Shown here: positions 34,076-47,370 of the stretch, piece by piece
Numbering within the stretch: the stretch's first letter is position 1
Layout: each line of letters opens with the position of its first letter
Assembly: GCA_038373865.1 (NCBI GenBank)
Contig: JAXGGA010001101.1
Coordinates: 1-64,000 of the forward strand
DNA: 64,000 nt
Direction: 5' to 3'
Source: Uloborus plumipes
Lineage: Eukaryota; Arthropoda; Arachnida; Araneae; Uloboridae
Made by a program: the position numbers and the translations under genes
The notes under the pieces: generated by a model
The model's database searches: none
The model's input: only the letters and a program-made list of their open reading frames with translations
Told to the model about the DNA's origin: nothing

Positions 34076-35488
34076 GTAAGTAAAATTTTACGTTTGAACT
34101 TCAGCCTTGCAAGTTTTGTTAAAAAATCCTTTTTAGATACATTTTCAGAGTTTTATAGCAAAGGATATTCTTACTCATACATTGTAATTTTAAAATATCT
34201 GTTGTTAATTGTTGTAGTTATCTTTAAACTACAGTGCTATACTCCAACTAATGATTTATTACCCCTTTAATATTTTTAATTGTTTGAACTCGTTAAATTG
34301 GCATAGATGTAAATTCTGCCCTTGATTCATGAAGTGTAAGCTTTATATTTGATTAATTCTGTACATTAGTATTTAGTGTCATTAATATTAAAAAAACTGG
34401 GCTACTGCAAGATAAAAAAAAAATAGTCTAAGGATGTGTGAAATAACAAAGCAGGAATTTAATGTGTAGTCTGCAAAAAAGGTGTAATGCATAATTGTTT
34501 CTCAAACTGAATTCTGAATTATACACTTTTTTTTTTGTTAAATCGGTAATATTGTTTTGTATTCTTGGGGGTAAAAAGTACAAACTTTTTTTTAAAGTCT
34601 ATTTCACCTGTCATAATGACTGCTATTTGTGAACAAAAATTTATTGATTAAGAAAATAAATCAGAAAGATAATTTTTTATTGAGGAGTAGCCTAAAATTA
34701 AAAATTGTCAAAGCTAAAAGAACAAAAATGCTTCCATAGTTTTGTATTGTAATGAAACAAAATAGACAGAAAATGGCATTAGCTAGGCTTTTTAGGCTCT
34801 AAGTTTTCCAATGGGTTTTAAACATACATAGCAGGCCCTTCATTTAGGGGACAGGGGGGGTCAACTGCCCCCGACTTTGAGAAATCAATGTATTTACATA
34901 TAAGTGGGCGTGGAAGGTCAGACCTTCAACTGTTGATGAACTAGATTTCTTAGAAGCCTTTCATGTTCACAAAAATTTAAGTAATGTTTGCAACAAATCC
35001 TTTGCAGTTCCACACATCTCGCCAATTTTACTTCTTGCTTTTAAATTTTCTGACAACGCAACGCCAAATCCGAGCTCGGCACACGCTGACACCTGATTGG
35101 CCTAGGAATATTCTTTTAGTTTAAAAATCTTAAGTTCAAAATACATTCATGTCCTGTAGTGCAGACACAAAAGTTCTTTTATTTTTTCATATCACTTCAC
35201 TATAGCTATGTTTTAGTTTCTAAACTTTAAAAAGCATGATGTGATCTTTCTTAGCAGAGGAGAAGTTAAACTGATTAGGCATCATCATAAGACTGCAAGT
35301 AAGGTGGTCAGATTTCTGTCTGTGTATAGATTTACCAATTTGGTCTAGCAATGCAACTGTTTCTTTTTTTTCATGCATTATTACAAAATTGTTCTTTTCT
35401 TTGCTAATTTCTGGAAAAACGAAAATAATTTTTTTCAATAACAAATGAAATTTTTTGCAACGATTTATTTAATGATTTATTTTTGCAG
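34076..35488 (+). other. Intron 15-16 with a truncated MITE
   Basis: Contains 34832-34918. Otherwise AT-rich; the minus-strand ORF at 35220-35444 has no domain. Confidence 0.6.
34832..34918. repeat. hAT MITE family M1, truncated copy
   Basis: Starts CAGGCCCTTCATTTAGGGG and continues TTTGAGAAATCAATG and ACATATAAGTGGGCGTGG, matching the reverse complement of the right half of 43950-44108. The other half is missing. Confidence 0.65.
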
Positions 35489-35655
35489 GGTTTCCAGAAA
35501 ATATCACATATTCAGAATTTAGAAGAAGATTTGAAATCTTAGCTCCAATTGAGCATCGTATATCCTCTCCTGTGTACGATGAAAGACAAGCAGTAGAATC
35601 ATTATTGGAGCACATTGACATTGAAAAATCAAGCTATCGTCTTGGACTCAGCCAG
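35489..35655 (+). CDS. Myo18a: Myo18 coding exon 16
   Basis: Residues 1097-1152, phase 1 to 0. GFPENITYSEFRRRFEILAP ... LLEHIDIEKSSYRLGLSQ. Converter region (G-(F/Y)-P-x-x-x-x-(F/Y)-x-E-F-R-R-R-F). Confidence 0.97.
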
Positions 35656-35970
35656 GTATAACTTCTGTGAAAATCGCAGTTTCTTTCGCCCTGATGTTTA
35701 AATTGTATTTTATGAAACATTTAAACTTGCATGTTTGAACCTTGGATATGTTGAAAGGGCATACAAAAAAAATTTTTTGTTCCTTTTTTTTTTTTGTAGT
35801 ATCTCATATATATTTAAAACTATGTAATTGAAAAGTTTGAAATAAAATAACTCCTTAAAGTAATATTTAGACTGTTATGGCTCAGACACACTCATATAAA
35901 AATATATAAGTAAATTGTTAAATATTTTTTTCAACTCTTGTTTTTTTTTTTTTTTTTGAAATTTTTATAG

Positions 35971-36099
35971 ATATTCTTCCGTTCTGGGACAGTTGCTCAA
36001 CTGGAATTAAAACGGGACGAAAAATTGAATGGTGTAATAGCTTCATTTCAGGCTCATGCAAGAGGATATTTGGCACGTGCAGCTATTAACAAGCTGAAG
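35971..36099 (+). CDS. Myo18a: Myo18 coding exon 17: converter end and IQ motif
   Basis: Residues 1153-1195, phase 0. [20 protein letters not shown] then [17 protein letters not shown] (IQ motif, about 1175-1191). One IQ motif is usual for Myo18A. Confidence 0.97.
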
Positions 36100-36259
36100 G
36101 TAATGATTTCTAGACTTTGTTTAACATAACTTTATTTTTGATTTAAGTGTCACTTTTGTTGCTGTTTGACAGCAGCAGTTCTGCAAAGGAAGGGTTTCGT
36201 AAATAAAAATTAAGTACTTATTTAGAATCAGTTGTGCTTCATATTTTGCTGTTTTTTAG

Positions 36260-36403
36260 GTTCAAGATTTGGCTATCAGATGTATACAGAGAAATGTAAG
36301 GAAATTTTTGGCGATACGAAGCTGGCCTTGGTGGAGGTTATACGTGAAAGTCTTGCCTTTGTTGGATGTTCATAGAACTGAAGAAGAATTAAGAGTCAAA
36401 ACA
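36260..36403 (+). CDS. Myo18a: Myo18 coding exon 18: neck to rod
   Basis: Residues 1196-1243, phase 0. VQDLAIRCIQRNVRKFLAIR then SWPWWRLYVKVLPLLDV ... EEELRVKT. W-P-W-W-x-L-x-x-K-V is the conserved head-rod junction. Confidence 0.97.
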
Positions 36404-36520
36404 GTAAGTTTTCAAATGTTTGTGTTTCAAAAAATATCATCTTATTATTTTATTAAACTGTGTTAAAAAGAGCGCTTTGAATATGCATGGTTTTACTTAC
36501 CTATTTATTTTTTATGTTAG

Positions 36521-36610
36521 GAAGAACTGGAGTCTTTAAAAGTTAAGTTGGAAAGAATTGAGAAAGAAAGAAATGAACTCAAAATCATTAATGACAAATT
36601 AGAAGTCAAG
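36521..36610 (+). CDS. Myo18a: Myo18 coding exon 19: coiled-coil start
   Basis: Residues 1244-1273, phase 0. EELESLKVKLERIEKERNEL KIINDKLEVK. It aligns with human [21 protein letters not shown]...DRLESR. The next human residues, [13 protein letters not shown], match the VSELWSELGEEQS of the exon at 61032, so no intervening exon is needed. Confidence 0.96.
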
Positions 36611-39449
36611 GTAAGCTGTAAACTATTCAACTGTTTCAAAGGAGAACTAGATTTTTTTATTCACTGTTCTTTTAAATTATTTCTAAATATTTTGAAAAAT
36701 GAAGCTTTCAGTACAGTTAAAACTAAAGATATTACTTTCTCAAATTAAGCACCAAAATATTTAAATTAGTTGATTGCTTCCAATTAAAGTTTTTTACATT
36801 AATTTTAACAAGATCATTGCTATACTACTTAATGATTGATCTGATGCTTTTTAAAATGTAGTAGGAAAGCTTTGTGATATCATAGTAACTATGCCCATTA
36901 CTGATTAAAAATATTGCTCTAAAGTAATTATATTAATTCATAAAATGCATTTTCAAACTTTGAGCATGATTATGTAGCAAGACAAATTTGATCATGATTT
37001 AGGCTAATTTTGTTAACAATTTTTGCAATAATACAGCGTTTGATGGTGAATGGGGCAAAACGAAAGCACTTTATGAACATTTTAATTACCTTATTTCAAT
37101 GAATCAAGCTTACTGTGAAACTATAGTTAGCCATCCAAGTTTCTATAGATGTTATCACTCTGGTGAAAAGAAAAAAAAATGTATATTTATATATATATGT
37201 ATATGTAGTATTCTAGCTACCACACTCGTGATAAGAGCATATTTTGTGAATATTTCTTGCACTGGTAATCAGCTGTTTTATGGTGTTGCCTCCATTTCCC
37301 AAGATTTTACAGGAGTAAGTCCTGGAGAAATGGAAGCACTAACAGTTTGACTTTTACATCCATTAGGGAAAAGTCTCAGGAAGTTAACAGGTGATTTTGG
37401 TGGCCAACTCTGCAATGGCATCTTGTTTTACCCGGCAAGACCAATCTAATGCTTGGGTAAACTATGGAACTGAAACTGCTTCACCCACCATTCTATGTTA
37501 TAACTAGGTTCTTTGCTAAGTTTCATGTGGAAAGGTCTTTGAACAACGATGAAACATTATGTTTTGGCAGATTTCAAAATATAGAATGCTTTCTCCTCTT
37601 TATCTTAGCAACTATTTCTGATACACTTTTAAAGTCTCTTTAATGAAGATTGACTATAATTATTATGTTCATTGAATGAGTGGATTAAGGTTTTGTTACT
37701 TAATCTTAAACTTGTTCTATTCTAAAGTAACTGTTGTTAACAAAAACTATTTCCGTCATGTAAGCATGATTTGAGAAACAAACTGCACCTGCAGGGGGTG
37801 GGGTGGTATGATTAATGTCATTCCTTTAAAAACTTCTGACGTAACTCATATACAGTTGGTTTTCATATGTCTGATTGACTGATTAAACAGAGGTTGTATG
37901 CAAAGTCATTCAGAGATATAAGCATGCTGTTTACAGTCAATGCTTACTTACACTCGCACAGCCAGTTTAACTTAGCTTATATTTTTGGCCAGCCAACTCA
38001 CTTATTGTTCAGTGGGTTATGATGTTTGCCTTTTTCGTACTGTCTTTAGAATTTGTTTAATTTGTTAGTTAAGATCTTGTTCTTTTAATGAGCAAATGAT
38101 ATGTCTATTTAGTATAACTTAACCATTTGGAAGCTAGGTAAGAAGAGCTGATGCAATAATGACTGTTTTTATTACTTTATTTTTATAGCCATTTTAACTT
38201 CGTTGATAAATTGTTATTTATCTTTTTATCTTAAGTTGTTTTTATAGCTCATGAATTTTTTCAATTATGCTCTACTAAATGTTTAAGATTGGTTGGGTTG
38301 GAGTTGTTTTTAATAATTAATCAGATCTTCCCATCCAACAAGGGGATATGAACCCAGCATGCCTTTGCCCTAATGAGTTCTGAAAGTAAGTTAATATTAT
38401 CTCACAATAACTAGAAATTAAAAGATCAAGATAAATGGCTATTGTCATTGATGTGCAAGTTGATTTCATTTGAGGCTGCTGTAAGATATCTTCTTTTCGA
38501 AAAGTTGACTTTTTTGTCTTCCTACAAGTAAACTACACTTTTTGGGCTTTGACAACTATTATCAGGAACTTGTTTATGATCATGTTTGTTTGTTTCAAAT
38601 AGGGCTGCATACATAGCTTCTTGCCATTTGCAGACCTAGTACATTCCCCAAGACCGGCACCCACTCTTTCATGTGGCACCATTATCGGTCGAATGCCATT
38701 GCCATAGAATTTTGACGCCCAGTTTCTTCACAGGATGGAGGCTCCTAGGATCTGTTCGATGCAAAACTGCACTAGGAATTTAATTTTGCCAAGTGATACT
38801 TAATGCCAAACAAGTACTCTGGGGATCTTTTACATGCCGCATTGTTTTTGATCATTAATTATTTGAAGTCAAGTTTTTCATGGCCAGTGCTGGAGTATCA
38901 GTAGATAAAGCCTATGAATGATAGAGTGAACTGTTATGATCAAATTTTATTGTTGGACAGAAATGCATGGTCAATTGTCGTGGAATCAGAAAAAATGCCA
39001 ATAGTAAGGAAAGTAGAATGCATAGAAAAATTCATGCCTTTAAGAAGTGTGAAAAATGCAATAGGAAAACAATTTTTTCAGCAGATCCAATAATGTTGTG
39101 AACAAAATTTTGTGACTCTGAAATGCTCTGAAACAAAAACTCCTGTATAAGACAGGAGTTAAATTATAGAATAAGAGCTTATCAACTTTAGCCAGACATC
39201 ATAATTCTTTAGTATCTAAACCAATAGTCCATAGTGTGATAAAGAAGTTCAGCAATTTATTTTAGTTGAAGAGGAAATCAGCTCAAAAATTCAATCAAAG
39301 AAAAATAGTTCAAATTTACATAATTAGTGATGTCCTGGACAAAACAGTAGCATAGAGTAATATTCAAAGATGAAAAAAAAAACAACTTTGACTATCCAGC
39401 TGGCAGGCAATTTCACTGGTATGAACTACAGAACAGTATGCATATGTTC

Positions 39450-39645
39450 TCGCAAATGCAAGCTGGTGGTGGTTACATTATGGTATAGGCCAGATTTGGA
39501 TGGGGAAGAAAACTGATATTGCATTTATGGACAGTCATTTAAATTGCTTAAAGATTACTTTGTTCCAAAATTCGAGGAATATGGAGGCTCAATCTTCATG
39601 TTGCAGTATTAAAATGCTCCTGTGAATGCCCCAAAGTTAAAGAAA
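39450..39645 (+). pseudogene. Tc1/mariner-like transposase remnant
   Basis: Fragments in shifting frames resemble the catalytic part of a Tc1 transposase: GGGYIMV, then IWMGKKTDIAFMDSHLNCLK, then DYFVPKFEEYGGSIFMLQY-stop-NAPVNAPK. These parallel the family's GG-x-V-M-(V/I)-W-G, F-I-D-G-N-L-N and Q-Q-D-N-A-P-x-H motifs. At least one frameshift and one stop are present, and the catalytic H is lost in the last motif. No terminal repeats were found. Confidence 0.6.
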
Positions 39646-39656
39646 AATATATTTTT

Positions 39657-39952
39657 TTATTTTTAATTATGGGCTGGTTTTGAAGACAGGAAAAGGGGAT
39701 GGGATGAGAAAAGGATTAAATTCGAAACTGTCCCTTAAAATTGCTTTGAAATTGGAAGGGGATGGAATTTGAATTTTTCTCGTGGAAATATTTCGAAATT
39801 GTACCCCAAAAATGCAATCATAAACCACTTTTTATAAGGTGCTAAGAGAAAGGATAGGCTTTTGAACTCTTCCCCATAAATGTTTCGGAAACCGAATTTC
39901 TTAAAGATAAATTTTTGCAACGTTTCAAACTTCAAACTCCAAAACCGCTTGT
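39657..39952. repeat. Degenerate repeat tract, left flank of fold-back 1
   Basis: Contains AAATTCGAAACTGTCCC, ATATTTCGAAATTGTACCCC and similar words. The wording matches 46790-46830 (AGATTCAGAACTGTCCCCC), suggesting one tract interrupted by insertions. Confidence 0.45.
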
Positions 39953-39956
39953 TTAG

Positions 39957-42900
39957 GAGTGATTCCATACCAACTCACCAGAAAAAAGAAAAGTTGGTCG
40001 CACGACCAACTCGGATTTTCTTTTAATTAGGCACACATGTTGATCATATAGAGGCATGGAAAAGTCCAAATTGTTAGGTTCCTGCTCTACTTATTTTCTG
40101 AGATACATGCCCTCAAAGTTTGTCCGCCACGTCAAAATACTAAAAAAGTGATGTTATTTAATCATTTTTTATAAAAAATCGTACTCATGCAAAATAAAAG
40201 TGTTAGGTATCTATGGAAACTAGTTACTCCAGGCATTCAGAAAAAAATACTAGAATGTTCATAATGAAAATTGCTAAGTTACAGGGCTCTTTGAAGTTGT
40301 AATCACAAAAACTCGATTTTGCCGATTTTGCTAAAATTGAGGAATTTATTCCAAAAAAGGAAGACATAACCAAAGGTTTACTCACTTTCTGGTAGTGTAC
40401 AGATGTTTACTATAAATGGTTACACAATGCATAACTTGGATTTCTCACTCCTTCTTGGAAATATTTAAGCTTAAAGATAAGCCATAAGGCAAAAACATGC
40501 GTTTTTGGCCATCTTGGCAGCCATTTTTCTCATAAAGGGGGAGCAGTAGAAACTTTAATTTTTTTTTAAACAAGCCACTGATATGTTAGCTATTCACAGG
40601 AAAAGAGTTTACTTTTGGTTATTTCTTCCATTAAGAGATATCCTGCTGACAGTATATGCATGTTTTTCGCGACGACCATATGCTTTTGTTCCCCCTCTCA
40701 TGGACTTAAAATTAATTAAACCAAAAAATAATGATATATTTATTAATAGCTGTATTATCTACCCAATATGTCATAAAATTTAATTTATTAAATCATTGAA
40801 CAATAAATTAGATAATTGATGAAAACAAGAAATAGTATTTCTCTGATGCCTGAGCATTATGCATTCATAATTTTAAAGCACTAAATACTTTCTTGAGAAA
40901 TTAATTAACATAAAGGAGCTCTAAATATTTATATTATAAACAATACCCAATCTTGTGATTGGGATATTCCTATTTTTAAATGCAGAATTTCTTGAATATC
41001 ACATGAATATCAGGAAAAGAAATGAGGTCTTTTCGTTTGATGTAGGATATTTTATGACAAATTTCATTTGATGGGCTACTAACTGAGCATGGTGATAAAG
41101 AACTATTAATTTCAGCATCGAATTCCATTTTACCTTATTAACAGTTAAATATTTACAAAATAATTAAATAAATAATTTAATATAAAGCCATGCTTGAAGA
41201 ATTAAAATTAGTGCAACTAATTTATTCCCATACTGATCTTTACAAAATTGACATGTGTTGAGCACTGATAAGAACTGACAAGAATAAGTTTACTCACTAA
41301 AATACTAGTTCACAGATACTATAAAGCATACATTCTATTTTCTACAAAATAATACTGCAACAAAGAACAAGGGTATCCTCCTGTTTATAGCCATCAATCA
41401 GGAACATCCCAATCACAAGATTGGGTATTGCTTATGAGATAAATATTCAAAGCTCCTTTATTTTAATTGATTTTTCAAGAAATTCTTTAGTACTTACCCC
41501 TTTATACCCTTGTTCTTTGTTGCAGTATTATTTTGTAGAAAATAGAATGTATGCTTTATAGTATCTGTGAACTAGTATTTTAGTGAGTAAACTTATTCTT
41601 GTCAGTTCTTATCAGTGCTCAACACATGTCAGTTTTGTAAAGATCAGTATGGGAATAAATTAGTTGCACTAATTTTAATTCTTCAAGCATGGCTTTATAT
41701 TAAATTATTTATTTAATTATTTTGTAAATATTTAACTGTTAATAAGGTAAAATGGAATTCGATGCTGAAATTAATAGCTCTTTATCACCATGCTCAGTTA
41801 GTAGCCCATCAAATGAAATTTGTCATAAAATATCCTACATCAAACGAAAAGACCTCATTTCTTTTCCTGATATTCATGTGATATTCAAGAAATTCTGCAT
41901 TTAAAAATAGGAATATCCCAATCACAAGATTGGGTATTGTTTATAATATAAATATTTAGAGCTCCTTTATGTTAATTAATTTCTCAAGAAAGTATTTAGT
42001 GCTTTATAATTATGAATGCATAATGCTCAGGCATCAGAGAAATACTATTTCTTGTTTTCATCAATTATCTAATTTATTGTTCAATGATTTAATAAATTAA
42101 ATTTTATGACATATTGGGTAGATAATACAGCTATTAATAAATATATCATTATTTTTTGGTTTAATTAATTTTAAGTCCATGAGAGGGGGAATAAAAGCAT
42201 ATCGCACGCTTAGAAGAATACTGTCACAACTCAAAAACAGAAAAATTTAAGACATGGAAAAGAAATTGATATATTAAAGCAATTAGTAATGGTGCAGTCT
42301 ATCATACATTAGGTTAGATCATTTCGGCTCATTTGCTTTCATAATACTTTTAAAATAAACGTTTCTTTTTGACTTTTAAATCATGGCTCTGGGTACATCT
42401 CTGAACATTCAGTTTCGACTTTTTAAGTTGTGACAGTATTCTTCTAGGCGTGCGATATGGTCGTCGCGAAAAACATGCATATACTGTCAGCAGGATATCT
42501 CTTAACGGAAGAAATAACCAAAAGTAAACTCTTTTCCTGTGAATAGCTAACATATCAGTGGCTTGTTTAAAAAAAAATTAAAGTTTCTACTGCTCCCCCT
42601 TTATGAGCAAAATGACTGCCAAGATGGCCAAAAACGCATGTTTTTGCCTTATGTCTTATCTTTAAGCTCAAATATTTTCAAGAAGGAATGATAAATCCAA
42701 GTTACGCATTGTGTAACCATTTATAGTAAACATCTGTACACTACCAGAAAGTGAGTAAACCTTTGGTTATGTCTTCCTTTTTTTGGAATAAATTCCTCAA
42801 TTTTAGCAAAATCGGCAAAATCGAGTTTTTGTGATTACAACTTCAAAGAGCCCTGTAACTTAGCAATTTTCATTATGAACATTCTAGTATTTTTTTCTGA

Positions 42901-43173
42901 ATGCCTGGAGTTACTAGTTTCCATAGATATCTAACACTTTTATTTTGCATGAGTACGATTTTTTATAAAAAAATGATTAAATAACATCACTTTTTGAGTA
43001 TTTTGACGTGGCGGACAAACTTTGAGGGCATGTACCTCAGAAAATAAGTGGAGCAGGAACCTAACAATTTGGACTTTTCCATGCCTCTATATGGTCAACA
43101 TGTGTGCCAAATTAAAAGAAAATCCGAGTAGGTCGTGCGACCCCCATTCGGTGAGTTGTTATGGAATCACTCT
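39957..43173. mobile_element. Fold-back (long inverted repeat) DNA element FB1
   Basis: 3217 bp. Left arm 39957 to about 41385, right arm about 41500 to 43173; the arms are nearly identical apart from a 252-bp MITE in the right arm. Ends GAGTGATTCCATA and TATGGAATCACTC, flanked by TTAG (39953-39956, 43174-43177). The loop (about 41386-41499) carries a diverged third copy of an arm segment. No transposase is encoded. A 4-bp target duplication is compatible with Sola-type transposition, which is only a guess. A small ORF in each arm is a mirrored copy and not a gene. Confidence 0.88.
42203..42454. mobile_element. MITE nested in FB1 right arm
   Basis: 252 bp, ends CGCACGCTTAGAAGAATACT and AGTATTCTTCTAGGCGTGCG, duplication ATAT (42199-42202, 42455-42458). 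The left arm of FB1 shows the empty site, confirming the insertion. Confidence 0.88.
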
Positions 43174-46100
43174 TAGATAATCGTCGATGATGTTAGAAAA
43201 AAAACCCGGGAGGGGTTTGGGGATTTCCTTAGAAGTTTTTTTTTTTTTTTTTTGAATTTTTTTTAAAATTTTTGTAAAAAAAAAACTTTAAATTTATTCT
43301 ATAAGATAGTAAGTGACATAAATATTACTTTTTTAGAATACTCCTTAAAAGTTTAGTAGCCATGTCTAATTTTTAGTGAGAACCACCTCAAAGACAAGAC
43401 GAGATGGTGTCAAAGTGTCTGTTCCAAAAAAGGTTCGAACTGTTTAATTTAATTTCAATTTACATTGATTTCTTCTGGAACTAACATTTCTGTTCGATGA
43501 ATACGAATGACATCGATGAAAAGGAAGGGGCAAAAATGTATAAAGCAAAATACTTTTTTTTAAATCTCTTCTTTTTTCTGTAAAATTAGTACCACACTAT
43601 TCTGCAGCCTTTTGTGAATTCACCAGTAAAGGGGGAGGGGAATTGATCAGAACTAGTTTGGAAACTTTCGGATAAGCTGTTTTTTATCTCTTGAGTGGGA
43701 AATAATTTTTTTTTTAACAACCCAGTTAGAGTTTATGTAGAATTTTTCATATCACTTTACTCCCATGTTTTCTATCATTTTTGAAATGACAATTCTGTCA
43801 ACTAGCCATTGGATGATTTTTATAAAACTTTCAATAATATTAAACTTCACTGATGGAAACAAACAGTTTGATCTTATCAAATCTTAATTATATTTCATGA
43901 GCCATTTTTACTTTCTTCTATATCTAATGCACAGAAAACATATTCTATTCAGGCCCATCATTTTGAACTTTTCCCTGGGGGATGGGGGGCAAAGGATGTG
44001 GATCCAATGTAAATTAACGAAAATTGCGAAAAAGCCACGCCCACTTACACGTAACTACATTGATTTCCCAAAGTCGGGGACAACTGGACCAACTAATTGA
44101 CGAGCCTGATTCTATTCATGGAAATTTCTGGAATTTCAATGTTTGTGTGCTGAATAAATAATTTTTTTTCACTATTTACGGAAAACATCGATTTCTGTAT
44201 CTGTGTGTGACCGAACTTTTGTGGTTATTCGTATTTTGGGCTTCAATTTGAAACTTTCAGAAGAAAGCTCCCCTCCCCCCATCATTAAAGGCTGTCTGAA
44301 CTTCCTCTTTTCGGGCTTCAATGCCTAACATTCTGAGGAAGAGCAGTGAACCCCCTTCTTCAACATCACTATCGACCCCCCCCTCACAAATGGGTTCCTG
44401 GAATTTAACTGTCAAAAAATTACCGGCAGAGGGTCCCCGAACGCCTTATCCCATTAATGCTACCAAAGATCGTCCAAAACTGCTTTTTTGAATTCACAAG
44501 TTTAAAAAAAAACTATGCTGTAGTGCTCCTCTCCTTTCAGTTCTGACTGAAATTATTAAAATTAGACTTAAATTTCGTTTTTAGGACTTTTCCGAAAAAT
44601 GTAAGGCGAGGCGGAACTTCAAAGAACTCTAACTCCTAACATTATCGAAGGACTGTTAAAATTTCGGTTTTGGAGTTATAATTTCGAAAAACTGCCTGCG
44701 CATAACATTACCAAAGCTGACTTACAATCGCAATTTTAGCACTTGAATTTCAAAAAAATTTTCTCCTTCCCCTAAACATAATCAAAAACAATCTAAATCT
44801 ACAACTGCTTTTTTTAGAGCTATAATTTCGAAAAATTGCCGCTGAGGGGTCATTGAATCTCCCTACTGCCTAACATGACCAAAGATTTCTTAAAACTGCT
44901 CTATTGTAGTTCTATTCGAATATCAGTGTTTCTTTCAGGCATCTCTCCGAGGTGGCATTGCCCTCCCGGAGAAAGTCAACTGCCCCCCCTCCCGCCGGAG
45001 AAAACTCAGTTTGCTCTAACATACAAAAAATAAATTAATTGCAGTGAAAAAAATAAAAAAAATAAGCAAGTAAATATTTAACAAATAAATATAAAAGTAT
45101 TTACGAAAATTTTAAAGCATACATCATGATGAATGGGGTGGGGGGCATCGAAGGTGGCCTTCAATTGCATTCTAGAATATCAATTTTAGAAAACTACCGG
45201 GGGGAGATTTGAACCCCTTCTTTTTCCCTTGAAGTCATTAAAAATCGCCTACTGTTTGCTTTTTCTTTTTTTTCGGGGGGGGGGGGGGGTGGGGCTTACT
45301 TCCAGGGAAAGTGCTGAGCTGCATCAATTTTCATAATGTGTTCTAAAAGATTGTCTACAAATGCTTTTTTAGGATATCAATTGTTAAAATTTCTGAGAAA
45401 TTATTCGTAAACAACATCCATTTACACAACGTCGTCGAAGATGTGGCTTGAAATTTCCTACTCATGACTTCAATTTCGAAAATGTTTTAGAAGAGAATGT
45501 CAAATCGCATTTCTTTTCCTCTACTATTACCATCAGATTGTCGAGAATTGCATTTTTATAACTAAAATTTCCAAGCTGTTTTGGGGGGGAGGGGGGAGGG
45601 CATCCGAACACAATTCATGTCTATTTTTTCTCAAAGAAGGCTTATAATTGCATTTTCTGGTATTTCAATTTTGGAAAATTCTGGGAGGAAAGTCTGAACC
45701 CGTTCCCTTATAAATTTCCCCATAATGGAGGATGGGGGCAAATTTACCTAAAAAAGTCCCCGAAATGCAATTTTGGGCCACCCCCATGATCCTTCCCCTT
45801 CGGATTCTCCAAGTGCCCCCCCCCCCCCCCGGAGCAAAATGTCTGAAAGAAACAGTGTTCGAATATTGCCGCGGATGACCACCAAATCTCTCCTCTTCCT
45901 AAATTTACTAAAAATTGTCTAAAACTAAATTTTAGAGCGATAATTTCGAAAAAGTTTCGCCTGAGTTTCGGAAGCTCTAATCCGAAAACTCCTCCCCCTA
46001 AAATCATCGAAGTTTGAAGGAAATTGCCCTTTTAGAGCTTACAATTTGAAAAACTGACTGCCACTAAACGCTACCAAAGATGAACTACAGTCCGTTCTTA

Positions 46101-46835
46101 ACATTTTAATTTCATTCAATTTCTAGGGGCGAGCCCGTGATCCCTCCTGCTCCACATTGACGTGAAGCAGAAAAATGAAGCTGAAGCGTAAAATGGAGCA
46201 AATAGTGTTCCTACGGAAAATACTCGGATTTTCGGTTTCTGCCTTACTAAAATAATTGAAGAAAATCCCGAATTGTGTTTTTGGAGCTTCAATTTCGAAA
46301 AAGTTCCGTGGAAAAGCCCCCGTCAGGGGAAGGAATGGGATTTGGCCCCTCGAAATTTTCGACTGGAAGTCTTAAAATCGTAACTTTTGACCATCTTCTT
46401 CGTTGTCTGAAAAAGACGCTTCGGGGGTACTTCTCAAGAAAGTTTTATTAAGTTCCAAAATATCAATTTTGGACGTTCTTTTATAGTTGGGGACTCTCCC
46501 TCAGACTTTTTTAAAACTTCGATGATAACTGATCGTTAAGATATTAGGGAAGGGTGTTCGAAGGCTCTCCACGGAAATTTTTCGGAATTAAAATCCTGAA
46601 AACGCGATTGAAAGCAAACTTTTGATAACAAAGGGTAAGTGATTGAACTTGGGTCCAGAAATATTTTGATATTGCAACGATCTTCCTTCGATGTTAGAGG
46701 AAAGGACTTCAAGGGAAATACCTCCAAAACTTTTCAAAAATAAAATCATAAAAACACATCGTAGAACACATTAGATGCCGTTAGGGGAAGAGATCAGATT
46801 CAGAACTGTCCCCCAGAAACCTTTTTTAAACTGAA
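43174..46835. repeat. Degenerate tandem-like repeat tract
   Basis: Diverged units of roughly 100-130 bp recur: a TTAGAGCTATAATTTCGAAAAA-like half, a purine/GC-rich (GGGG) half, then CTAACATTACCAAAGAT and CTAAAACTGC. Clear ATTTCGAAAA words occur near 44676, 44825, 45475, 45950 and 46290. Several G and C runs exceed 10 bases. It shows no coding signal and also holds a hAT MITE (43950-44108). Confidence 0.55.
43950..44108. mobile_element. hAT MITE family M1, complete copy
   Basis: 159 bp, ends CAGGCCCATCA and TGACGAGCCTG, flanked by exact 8-bp duplications ATTCTATT on both sides. Contains CCACGCCCACTTACACG. Confidence 0.87.
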
Positions 46836-47356
46836 GGGTCATTCCATGTCAAGTGATCCAACGTTTTTTACCTTACATTTTTGTATTTCTTTCAAATTTG
46901 GCTCATCAATTGTACCCCTTGAGGTAATCAAAAGTCTCAACTTTTATATTTTTATCTCTATTATTTCTTGATTTATGAGACTTTGAACTTTGGAAAAACC
47001 CTCGTTTTTCCATGGATAAGGGAACATAAAAGGGACCATAACTCGGCATCAAATACAGATAGAACGATTTGGTAAATTTCATTTTAAAGTACGTTAGTTG
47101 CCGCTTAATCTGATGTGCAACATGACTAATTTGATAAAAATTTTCTTTTTCAAAAAATGAAATTTAACATTCAAATTTAAATTTCTAGAAAAACATAATG
47201 AATTTTTCTCAAAAAATTCTCAAAAATGCTTGTGTATTTTATCTATGTTTGTACAAATTTTTAGATTGGGATCTCAATGGGATCATATTTTTTTGAATTT
47301 TTGAATAAAACTGTATAGGAAAAAAAATGATATTTTTTAGATTCTATTTATTTAAA

Positions 47357-47370
47357 TACTAAGTTATCTT
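47357..47370 (+). repeat. Left target-site duplication of PLE2
   Basis: TACTAAGTTATCTT, repeated at 51239-51252. The right arm of FB2 (about 53168-53180) shows this sequence context uninterrupted. Confidence 0.87.

Noticed and set aside
40583..42553. Pair of ~66-codon ORFs sharing an N-terminus on opposite strands
   Set aside because: They are mirror images in the two arms of FB1, and the minus-strand one is altered by the nested MITE; there is no domain.
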